Source of the DNA: Clostridiales bacterium
Lineage (GTDB): Bacteria; Bacillota; Clostridia; Lutisporales; Lutisporaceae
Direction: 5' to 3'
Assembly (NCBI GenBank): GCA_012522255.1
Contig: JAAYKT010000280.1
Location: 1-6,149 of the forward strand
DNA: 6,149 nucleotides
The notes under the pieces are model-generated. The model did not search any database. It was not told where the DNA came from and worked only from the letters and a program-made list of their open reading frames with translations. A program made the translations under genes and the position numbers. Below, in pieces: positions 1-6,090 of the stretch. How positions within the stretch are numbered: the stretch's first letter is position 1; every line of letters begins with the position of its first letter.

Positions 1-104
1 GAAAGCTGGAGTAGCCCATCTTGAGCCTTTTCTTGAAGATACTCATAGTTTGTGATCTCAATGCCGGTATTGACGGTCTCTTGCTTTCCCTGATATACTT
101 TCAT
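1..104 (-). CDS. 5' part of an unidentified gene, possibly a transposase (runs off the left edge)
   Basis: Read on the minus strand, an ATG at 104-102 opens a frame with no stop for 34 codons to the window edge. It begins MKVYQGKQETVNTG and continues to ...EKAQDGLLQL. A good Shine-Dalgarno AAGGAG (plus-strand 113-118) lies 8 bases upstream, which makes this a convincing start. The segment is about 43% GC, clearly richer than the polysaccharide genes, and points away from them. I do not recognise the protein family. A transposase or other mobile-element gene is an inference from position: it lies directly beside an epimerase gene whose 5' half is missing, and a second minus-strand gene end sits at the other edge of the window. 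An unrelated chromosomal gene is also possible. Confidence 0.55.
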   Translation of the reverse strand, partial: MKVYQGKQETVNTGIEITNYEYLQEKAQDGLLQL

Positions 105-112
105 TGTGACAG

Positions 113-118
113 CTCCTT
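113..118 (-). promoter_or_regulatory. Ribosome binding site of the left minus-strand gene
   Basis: On the minus strand AAGGAG stands 8 bases before the ATG at 104. It is a near-consensus Shine-Dalgarno and is the main reason to accept this short edge fragment as a genuine gene start. Confidence 0.6.
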
Positions 119-212
119 TTAACCATTTGATATTTTGGTCTTCCCAAAGTCATTTTATCAGAGTTATTTGGAGCCGTCATTTTCAATTTCCACGGAGTTT
201 GGGGCAGAATCA

Positions 213-710
213 GAAAATATTAATTCCGAAGCTAACTTCAAAGATCTAGTTGATAGTCTTAATGCTATCGCAGAGAAGTATGACATGCCTTTGATTGTAA
301 GCACGCATCCAAGAACTCGAAAGATGATTGAAGTTAAAGGGATTGAGTTCAACCCGTTAGTAAGAACAATGAAGCCTTTGGGATTTAATGAGTATGTAAA
401 ACTCCAGACCAAAGCAAAAGCAGTGCTAAGTGATAGCGGAACTATTAGTGAAGAGTCATCCATTCTTGGGTTTAGAGCTCTTAACATTAGACAGGCTCAT
501 GAAAGGCCAGAGGCGATGGAAGAAGCAGCTGTAATGATGGTAGGATTAAAGAAAGAACGCATCCTTCAAGGGTTAGATATCCTAGAAACTCAGGGGCTAG
601 ATGGGTTGCGGCTAGTTGACGACTATAGCATGCCAAATGTGTCAGATAAGGTATTGAGAATAATATTATCTTATACGGATTATGTAAACAGGGTCGTTTG
701 GGGGAAATAG
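213..710 (+). pseudogene. fnlC: 5'-truncated UDP-2-acetamido-2,6-dideoxy-L-hexose 2-epimerase (FnlC/CapG/WbjD type)
   Basis: This is the C-terminal half of a UDP-GlcNAc 2-epimerase-family protein. Visible landmarks are ENINSE at its start, VSTHPRTRK, KPLGF, the UDP-diphosphate-binding stretch SDSGTISEESS, and RQAHERPEAMEEA. The end, NVSDKVLRIILSYTDYVNRVVW, matches what I know of FnlC/CapG/WbjD more than of plain WecB. FnlC enzymes make the last step to UDP-L-FucNAc by 2-epimerising UDP-2-acetamido-2,6-dideoxy-L-talose in the cytoplasm. Family members are about 375 residues; only about 165 remain. Similarity stops at about base 213, where the usual HREEN is replaced by unrelated residues. The frame stays open upstream to a TTG at 135, so a 191-residue chimeric ORF exists, but there is no ribosome binding site before that TTG and the N-terminal domain is missing. 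It is almost certainly non-functional. The stop lies 2 bases before the next gene, so it was once first in this run of genes or internal to a longer operon. Confidence 0.85.
700..705 (+). promoter_or_regulatory. Ribosome binding site that fixes the start of the first glycosyltransferase
   Basis: The purine run GGGGGA lies 7 bases before the ATG at 713 and overlaps the last codons of the truncated epimerase. A TTG at 698 in the same frame would add five residues, but it sits before this site and has no Shine-Dalgarno of its own, so 713 is the better start. Confidence 0.65.
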
Positions 711-712
711 AT

Positions 713-1792
713 ATGAAAGTATTATTAATAACGCCTTCGAATATTAAACTGATGCCTTATGTGAACAATTATAAACGCTATTTTGAAGAGCTCGCCGTTG
801 AATTTGATATTGTTAATTGGGATAGAAGAAAAACAGAGGAAGTCTCCAGTTTTAAATACGCAGACAAAAAAAATGGGGATTCCAGAAATGCATTCGATTA
901 TTTTAGGTATTCGCTATTTATTAAAAAAGTGCTTAAACGCAATAAATATGACAAAATCATAGTTTTCGGCATACAACTGGCGGCTTATTTAGGCAGTATA
1001 CTAACTAAAGACTTTAATGGAAAATATATCATAGATATCAGAGACTACAATAGAACAATTAAATATGTCGACTTGACAAAAGTTTTTAATTCCTCATCAT
1101 TTGTAACAATCTCATCTCCAGGTTTTAGGGAATGGTTACCATCTACAAATAACTTTATAGTTAATCATAATTTTAGACATGGTTATTCTTCGAAAGAAAG
1201 TGAAGGTACTATAAAAAGAAACCAAAGCAGCAAAATAAATGTTTCATATATAGGAACCATCAGGGATCTAAAACAAAATATGAGTCTGCTAAGTGCCTTA
1301 AAAAATTCAAATGACTATTTAATATCGTATCACGGTAAAAGCATGCTTGGAGAAAAATTAAAGTCGTATGCAAATGATAATATGATTTCTAATGTGCAAT
1401 TCTCTGGTGAGTATTCTTCAAAAGATGAAGAAGATTTATATAGGAGTGCAGTGCTAATAAATATTTTGTTAGGGAAAAGTATCAATTCAAACACTCTGAT
1501 GCCTAATAGAATTTATAGTGCAGCATATTTTGGCAAGCCAATAATAGCCTTAAAAGGAAGTTACATGGCGTCGCAGATAGAAAAATACAATTTAGGGTTA
1601 ACGATTGATAATTTTATCGATTTAAACATGAATATTAAAAGCTACATTGAATCATTAGATGAAGATATCTACATTAAGGGGAGGAACCAATTTTTGTTAG
1701 ATGTCCGAAAAGATGAAGTGACTTTTAAGAGACATTTATTAAGTTTTTTATCCTCAAAAGATAAATATAGATATAAAAGCGAGGATAACTGA
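713..1792 (+). CDS. GT-B-like glycosyltransferase (GT4-like), polysaccharide repeat-unit assembly
   Basis: A 359-residue cytoplasmic protein starting MKVLLITPSN, a typical first beta strand of a GT-B glycosyltransferase. No signal peptide or transmembrane segment is evident. The N-terminal half (about 1-155) contains YDKIIVFGIQLAAYLG (79-94) and ISSPGFREWLP (133-143). The C-terminal half opens with INVSYIGTIRDLKQN (175-189), the usual linker-to-second-domain strand, and includes NVQFSGEYSS (227-236) and LMPNRIYSAAYFGKPIIAL (262-280), which resembles the nucleotide-sugar-binding region of GT4-like enzymes. The classical EX7E pair is not seen there, so activity and family are less certain than for the second transferase. 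It should add one sugar to the undecaprenyl-diphosphate-linked repeat; donor and linkage cannot be read from sequence. It starts 2 bases after the epimerase remnant and ends 2 bases before the polymerase gene, so it is co-transcribed with both. Confidence 0.75.
   Translation: MKVLLITPSNIKLMPYVNNYKRYFEELAVEFDIVNWDRRKTEEVSSFKYADKKNGDSRNAFDYFRYSLFIKKVLKRNKYDKIIVFGIQLAAYLGSILTKDFNGKYIIDIRDYNRTIKYVDLTKVFNSSSFVTISSPGFREWLPSTNNFIVNHNFRHGYSSKESEGTIKRNQSSKINVSYIGTIRDLKQNMSLLSALKNSNDYLISYHGKSMLGEKLKSYANDNMISNVQFSGEYSSKDEEDLYRSAVLINILLGKSINSNTLMPNRIYSAAYFGKPIIALKGSYMASQIEKYNLGLTIDNFIDLNMNIKSYIESLDEDIYIKGRNQFLLDVRKDEVTFKRHLLSFLSSKDKYRYKSEDN
1781..1785 (+). promoter_or_regulatory. Ribosome binding site of the polymerase gene
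   Basis: GAGGA lies 9 bases before the ATG at 1795 and inside the last codons of the preceding glycosyltransferase gene, indicating translation close behind or coupled to it. Confidence 0.6.
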
Positions 1793-1794
1793 AG

Positions 1795-2847
1795 ATGTTT
1801 CCATATATAATTTTGATAGCACTAGTTTTAATATTGTATGTACTTTCACAAGGTAGTGTCCTTAACAATAACCAAAGCCCTACTAGAGAAAAGTGTACTA
1901 ATAAACACTTACTGACGATAGGATATATATTTGTTACGATTTTTTCTGCCATAAGATATGATGTCGGCTGGGATTACATGCAGTATTATAATACAATAGT
2001 TTATGGATTAAACACAAACATGATGAGTAATAACGAGTATTTAACGATTTTTCTTATAAACATTTCAAGAAATCTAAACTTCCCCTTCCTCTATTTTGCT
2101 TTAAATTCGGCTATTAGCGTCTACTTCATTGCAAAGGTTATAAACAGATACAGCAAAAACCCATGGTTAAGTTTGTTAATATATATTTGCTTTCCGCTAT
2201 TCTATTTAAATTCATTTAGCGTTATCCGGATGTTTACGGCTTTGGCAATAACTACGTATGCTTTTAGATATGTACTGGAGAAAAAACTTTTCAAGTACTC
2301 ATTGTGTATTATTCTAGCGAGTATGTTTCATGCATCAGCCCTGTTTTCACTTGTGCTATATTTATCAAGTTATATAAGAGTTAAGACGTCTACATTAACA
2401 ATCATTGTGATGGCATTACCGTTAATAAGTAATATCATCAATAGCATTGTTATAAATTATACTAGATATGGTGTATATACAAATCAGACAAGGGTTCAAG
2501 AAGGAACCAGGGCGATAGTTGTAATATTAGTTATTTTTATCATAAGTATGTTATTGAGAAAGAGAATCAGTAAAGACTACAATCTTAATATTATTTTTAA
2601 CTCTTACACTATAGGTTTGATGATATACTTGATGTTTCTTAGACAAGGTACTATGGGGCATAGGCTCTCTTTGTATGGAACCATATTTATGATTATACTG
2701 GTTCCTAATATGCTTGCTTATTTCCATATCAAGAGTAGGATTATTTTAACATATGGACTTGTATGTGCATACATATTTATGTATCTATGGACAATCATGA
2801 ATGGTGCTACATATATACCATACAATACCGTTTTCGATCTCGTATAG
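1795..2847 (+). CDS. wzy: EpsG-family Wzy-type polysaccharide polymerase, multi-pass membrane protein
   Basis: A 350-residue very hydrophobic protein with about 10-11 probable membrane segments (about 2-18, 39-53, 94-114, 124-142, 146-161, 165-190, 199-221, 239-254, 266-284, 291-309 and 316-334). Signatures of the EpsG/Wzy-like family are visible: IRYDVGWDYMQYY (53-65) in an external loop, SFSVIRMFTALAITTYAFRY (140-159), the following KYSLCIILASMFHASAL (167-183) with its conserved histidine, and HRLSLYGTIFMI (289-300). The length and the C-terminus ending in a short PYNTVF-like tail are normal for the family, so it looks complete. By family, it joins flipped repeat units on the outer face of the membrane by block transfer from one undecaprenyl-diphosphate carrier to another. 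Wzy proteins diverge strongly, so the linkage formed is unknown. It follows the first glycosyltransferase by 2 bases and is followed by a 95-base gap. Confidence 0.85.
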   Translation: MFPYIILIALVLILYVLSQGSVLNNNQSPTREKCTNKHLLTIGYIFVTIFSAIRYDVGWDYMQYYNTIVYGLNTNMMSNNEYLTIFLINISRNLNFPFLYFALNSAISVYFIAKVINRYSKNPWLSLLIYICFPLFYLNSFSVIRMFTALAITTYAFRYVLEKKLFKYSLCIILASMFHASALFSLVLYLSSYIRVKTSTLTIIVMALPLISNIINSIVINYTRYGVYTNQTRVQEGTRAIVVILVIFIISMLLRKRISKDYNLNIIFNSYTIGLMIYLMFLRQGTMGHRLSLYGTIFMIILVPNMLAYFHIKSRIILTYGLVCAYIFMYLWTIMNGATYIPYNTVFDLV

Positions 2848-2942
2848 CCATCGAGTAGTATGGAGTCGATCAAACTAGTAATTTAGCGCTAAGAATTCTT
2901 TATCTACTGATAATTGAGTCTTACATTAAGAGGGGTGAAATA
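2848..2942 (+). other. 95-base gap between wzy and the GT4 gene, with a 10-base palindrome
   Basis: The only sizeable gap inside the gene run. It contains a perfect 10-base palindrome TTAGCGCTAA at 2883-2892. I find no convincing -35/-10 pair, no hairpin followed by a T run, and no reading frame that looks coding. Read-through transcription into the next gene is therefore likely, but this is also a plausible seam where two polysaccharide modules were joined. Confidence 0.4.
2929..2937 (+). promoter_or_regulatory. Strong ribosome binding site of the GT4 gene
   Basis: AGAGGGGTG ends 5 bases before the ATG at 2943. It is the strongest Shine-Dalgarno among the plus-strand genes and supports this start. 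Unlike its neighbours, this gene has its own spacer and cannot rely on coupling to the gene before it. Confidence 0.6.
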
Positions 2943-4265
2943 ATGGATAAAGAAATTCAAAGTAATTCGCATAGGATAAAAATTAAGTTTTTTATATCTA
3001 CCAAAGGAATACAGCATGTTGATCTATCAAACCCGGGGTTAGGAAACCCTGGAATAGGTGCGACGGAATATTTATTTGTGTTATTAGCTACTGAATTATC
3101 TAAGCAGTTTGGTGGGGATTATGATATAGGTCTAGTTGTAGATTCTAATATGAGACTACCTTCAAATATTAATGTAACCGTAGTGAAGGATGTTTTTGCA
3201 GCAATTGAGGTTTCTAAAGAAACTAATACAGATATTTTAGTAATCAGATCAGTTATTGATAAAGAATTGTATAAAAAAGTTGATAATGCGGAGCAAATTG
3301 TCATCACATGGTCTCATAACAAGATAGAAGCCCCATTAGCCAATATGTTATCAAAGTCTAATTATGTTAAAAGGAATATATGTGTTGGTGCGCATCAAGC
3401 ATTTGAATTAGTCGGTCACCGCTTGTTCAACAAGACTGAGGTAATATACAACCCTGTAGTTACCTGTGCAGACAATAAAAGCGCTTTGAAGAAACCAATA
3501 GTTACCTATATAGGTCATATTAGCAAGAGTAGAGGTCTTCACATTTTATTAAAAGAGTGGAAAAAAGTACTTGACCAAGTACCTGATGCTCAATTAAATA
3601 TAATTGGCAGTGCGAAACTTTATAACAGAAATGTTACGCTTGGAGAACTTGGAATTGCTCATCCATCATACGAAAAGGTTCTAAAAAGATACCTTTTAGA
3701 TGGAAATGGTAATATATTGCCTTGTATACATTTATGGGGTGTCGTTGGTCAGGAAAAAAACGAAATTTTTAAAGAGACAAAAGTAGGGGTTATAAATCCA
3801 TATGGGTATGAAACGTTAGGTCTTAGTGGATTAGAGATGATGTCTTTTGGGATTCCAATTGTTACAATTAACAAATATGGTCAATCTGAAATTGTAAATA
3901 ATACCCAAACGGGGTTCTTATTTTCACGAAAAAGTGAACTACACAAATATATAATTCAAGTATTGAAGGATGATAATGCTTACAACTATTATAGCCCAAA
4001 GTGCGAGAAATGGATTCATGATAATTTTAGTATAAATGTTATATTGAGAGACTGGATTAGAGAACTGGACTTGGTTATAAATGATATAAGTCCAAAGCAG
4101 AGCAAAATCACTGCCCTAAAATTAAGTAAGCAGGAAAAAATCATACTTATTTACACAAAGATAACTCGATTTTTTAATTTCCTACCCCCGTACATAGTTA
4201 TTGCTTATAAGTTAAAGTCTATTATTAAAAACTCACTAATTTGGCAACCCAGAAAGAAGCGGTAA
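2943..4265 (+). CDS. Glycosyltransferase family 4 enzyme (retaining, EX7E motif)
   Basis: A 440-residue GT-B glycosyltransferase. The N-terminal domain carries GIGATEYLFVLLATELS (37-53), the glycine-rich acceptor-side loop and helix usual in GT4 proteins, and ITWSHNK (121-127). The second domain begins at IVTYIGHISKSRGLHILLKEW (186-206) with QLNIIGSAKLY (217-227) after it. The catalytic/nucleotide-binding signature is GYETLGLSGLEMMSFGIPIV (288-307), with E290 and E298 spaced as EX7E. GTGFLF-type residues (TGFLF, 323-327) close the domain. About 385-440 is an extra C-terminal part containing a hydrophobic stretch (ILIYTKITRFFNFLPPYIVI, 401-420) and a basic end PRKKR, which could bind the membrane surface. 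By family it transfers a sugar from an NDP-sugar to the lipid-linked repeat unit in the cytoplasm with retention of configuration; donor and acceptor are unknown. The flippase gene begins 3 bases after its stop. Confidence 0.88.
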   Translation: MDKEIQSNSHRIKIKFFISTKGIQHVDLSNPGLGNPGIGATEYLFVLLATELSKQFGGDYDIGLVVDSNMRLPSNINVTVVKDVFAAIEVSKETNTDILVIRSVIDKELYKKVDNAEQIVITWSHNKIEAPLANMLSKSNYVKRNICVGAHQAFELVGHRLFNKTEVIYNPVVTCADNKSALKKPIVTYIGHISKSRGLHILLKEWKKVLDQVPDAQLNIIGSAKLYNRNVTLGELGIAHPSYEKVLKRYLLDGNGNILPCIHLWGVVGQEKNEIFKETKVGVINPYGYETLGLSGLEMMSFGIPIVTINKYGQSEIVNNTQTGFLFSRKSELHKYIIQVLKDDNAYNYYSPKCEKWIHDNFSINVILRDWIRELDLVINDISPKQSKITALKLSKQEKIILIYTKITRFFNFLPPYIVIAYKLKSIIKNSLIWQPRKKR

Positions 4266-4268
4266 CAA

Positions 4269-5822
4269 ATGAAGAGGATAATCCTACAAATAACACTGCT
4301 AACAGTCTTTGCTAATGCTATTGGGTATTTGAAAGACATAGTTTTAGCCTATTATTATGGCACCTCTGTTGTGAGCGATACCTATATTATTGCCATTACA
4401 GTTCCGACTATTATGTATTCGTTTTTTGGTGCTGCTATTAGTGCGGGCTTTATTCCTAAATATAGTGAAATAAGAAAGAAGTCTCTTAAGGAAGCAAATG
4501 ATTTTACAAGCAATCTATTTGTCTTTTCTACAATATTTGCCCTACTGATCATTGCATTAATCATAGGCTTTACCGAACCAATACTAAAGATTTTCGCATC
4601 GGGCTTTGACCATCAGACTCTTTCTTTAGCGATTAGTTTTACAAGAATCACTGCATTTTCAATTTTAGTTAGCGGCGCAATAGGCATATATAAAGGTGTT
4701 CTCAATATCAATAACATATATTGGGCCCCTGTATTTATGGCTATTCCTAAGAACGTAATACTAATACTGTTTATTGTTTTAAGCAACCATAGCTATGAAT
4801 TCTTTTTGCCGTTTGGCTTTGTTGTTGGGACTTTAGTTGAGATTTTGATTTTAACGCTATTCACTAATAAAACAAGCTTTAGATTTACATCTAGTCTAAA
4901 ATTTCAGACGAAAGATATCTTTAGTTTTGTAGTGTTGGTACTTCCAATCTTTTTCAGCATAGCAGTAAATGATATCAATAAAATCATAGATAGAACTATT
5001 GCATCAAATCTGCAGGTTGGAGCTATCAGCGCTTTGAGTTATGCAGAGAAATTTAATGGTATGATTCAAGGAATATTGGTTGCATCGGTTACCACTGCAA
5101 TGTTTCCATTAGTATCAAACTATGCAGCAACTGGAAGAACTGAAGATATGAAAAGCAGTATAAGAGAGAGTATTATTATCATTACCTTATTGGTCTTACC
5201 TGCTTCAGTTGGTCTCATTATTTATTCACGAGAGCTAGTAAGCTTGCTTTATGGTAGGGGATCTTTTACTAGTCAATCAATTGAGATTACTGCTTCTGCA
5301 CTAGTATTTTATTCTATTGGGATGTTAAGTTTCTCGTTAAGGCAAGTGCTTTTAAAATCGTTTTATGCTATGAGAATATTTAATGCTTCTCTTATAAATT
5401 CTATGCTGACTGTCACCCTAAATGTTGTCCTAAACCTATTTTTTTACTACCAGACTGACTTAGGAGTTAAAGGACTTGCGCTCGCAACTAGCACTTCGGG
5501 GATTATAGCTTCAATATTTTTGATGATAAAGCTAGATCGGAAGCTGGGGGACTTGGTAAATTATTCCTTATTTAAGAGTTTGATGAAAATTGCATTTGCT
5601 ACTGTGGTTATGAGTATAGGTGGTGTTATTGCTTATAAAATCTTATTGGCGTATTTTAACTTACCACAGAATCTGATTATTATTTACATAGTTTCCTTTT
5701 CTGTTGTAGTATACTTTTTAAGCGTGATAATATTGAAGGTTGAAGAAGTAATGGTATTAAGAAAACTGCTAGTATCAAAACTATTTGGTAGATTTAAAGA
5801 TGGGAGTACCCTCAAAGGATAG
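4269..5822 (+). CDS. wzx: MurJ/MviN-family flippase, probable Wzx for the polysaccharide repeat unit
   Basis: A 517-residue polytopic membrane protein with about 13-14 hydrophobic segments, the normal size for MurJ/MviN. Family landmarks are AIGYLKDIVLAYYYGTSVVS (17-36) followed by DTYIIAITVP with D37, AGFIPKYSEIRK (59-70), NKIIDRTIASNLQVGAISAL (237-256) followed by SYAEKF, AMFPLVSNYA (277-286) and LLYGRGSFTSQSIEITASAL (326-345) with a later FYAM. It belongs to the MOP superfamily, whose members move undecaprenyl-diphosphate-linked saccharides across the membrane. Placed beside a Wzy polymerase and two glycosyltransferases, its likely job is flipping the repeat unit (Wzx role) rather than lipid II. 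Consistent with that, several charged residues essential in E. coli MurJ are changed (see findings). The start ATG follows the previous stop by 3 bases with only a weak AAGCGG Shine-Dalgarno (4257-4262), so translational coupling is likely. A housekeeping MurJ remains the alternative, but context argues against it. Confidence 0.85.
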   Translation: MKRIILQITLLTVFANAIGYLKDIVLAYYYGTSVVSDTYIIAITVPTIMYSFFGAAISAGFIPKYSEIRKKSLKEANDFTSNLFVFSTIFALLIIALIIGFTEPILKIFASGFDHQTLSLAISFTRITAFSILVSGAIGIYKGVLNINNIYWAPVFMAIPKNVILILFIVLSNHSYEFFLPFGFVVGTLVEILILTLFTNKTSFRFTSSLKFQTKDIFSFVVLVLPIFFSIAVNDINKIIDRTIASNLQVGAISALSYAEKFNGMIQGILVASVTTAMFPLVSNYAATGRTEDMKSSIRESIIIITLLVLPASVGLIIYSRELVSLLYGRGSFTSQSIEITASALVFYSIGMLSFSLRQVLLKSFYAMRIFNASLINSMLTVTLNVVLNLFFYYQTDLGVKGLALATSTSGIIASIFLMIKLDRKLGDLVNYSLFKSLMKIAFATVVMSIGGVIAYKILLAYFNLPQNLIIIYIVSFSVVVYFLSVIILKVEEVMVLRKLLVSKLFGRFKDGSTLKG

Positions 5823-5836
5823 ACATGCATCTATCC
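5817..5836 (+). terminator. Short hairpin overlapping the flippase stop codon, possible weak terminator
   Basis: GGATAGA (5817-5823) and TCTATCC (5830-5836) form a perfect 7-base stem with a 6-base loop, and the TAG stop lies inside the left arm. No T run follows on the plus strand (the next bases are CCAAGG), so it is not a canonical intrinsic terminator. It may protect the 3' end of the message or be incidental. Confidence 0.25.
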
Positions 5837-6090
5837 CCAAGGAATCATATGCATTAGTAAGCGATAGCCACAACTTGGCGGTAATTCAATTTCGGTCTGT
5901 TATTCGTGGCGGTCTTAAATGATTGACACGTAAGGCTATCCGTAACTAGACTTCGAGCATCCTAACCATACACTAAACCCGCTTCTAATTACTTATCTGT
6001 AGATAGTACTAGGTTTTGCTAATTTGCTATGAGCGTGATGCAGGTTAGTGTCAAATTATGTTCGCAATTTCCATCGGGTTTCGAAATGGT
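5837..6090. other. Non-coding stretch between the flippase gene and the right-edge gene
   Basis: I see no convincing gene here. The longest open frames are a 40-codon plus-strand frame (5800-5922) that starts inside the flippase gene without a good ribosome binding site, and a minus-strand frame of similar length with no start. GC rises to about 42% (counted over 5841-5940), unlike the AT-rich genes to the left. A TTGACA hexamer at 5923-5928 has no acceptable -10 partner at 16-18 bases. The stretch looks like flanking or decayed DNA outside the polysaccharide block, with the downstream end of the right-edge gene's element perhaps falling inside it. Confidence 0.5.

Noticed and set aside
121..128. 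AACCATTT here and AAATGGTT at 6084-6091 as insertion-sequence terminal inverted repeats
   Set aside because: Only 8 bases match, the flanks do not extend the match, and the copies lie next to gene ends rather than at element ends.
127..155. TTGATA as an outward promoter reading into the truncated epimerase
   Set aside because: No acceptable -10 hexamer occurs at 16-18 bases, so a promoter cannot be supported.
164..487. Minus-strand open frame of 107 codons
   Set aside because: It is antisense to the clearly recognisable epimerase remnant, has no ribosome binding site, and shows no protein-like motifs.
698..700. TTG as the start of the first glycosyltransferase
   Set aside because: The Shine-Dalgarno at 700-705 is correctly spaced for the ATG at 713, and MKVLLITPSN is a typical GT-B N-terminus.
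1725..1952. Minus-strand open frame of 75 codons
   Set aside because: It spans the junction of two well-supported plus-strand genes and encodes a composition typical of antisense AT-rich DNA.
3119..3307. Minus-strand open frame of 62 codons
   Set aside because: It lies wholly inside the GT4 gene, with no ribosome binding site or recognisable motif.
4382..4564. Minus-strand open frame of 60 codons
   Set aside because: It lies wholly inside the flippase gene; its hydrophobic character mirrors the membrane protein on the other strand.
5800..5922. Plus-strand 40-codon frame starting inside the flippase gene
   Set aside because: It has no clear Shine-Dalgarno before the ATG and no recognisable family. 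A frame of this length is expected by chance.
5837..6090. CRISPR array, tRNA or riboswitch in the terminal non-coding stretch
   Set aside because: There are no regularly spaced repeats, no cloverleaf-like pairing, and no recognisable aptamer pattern.
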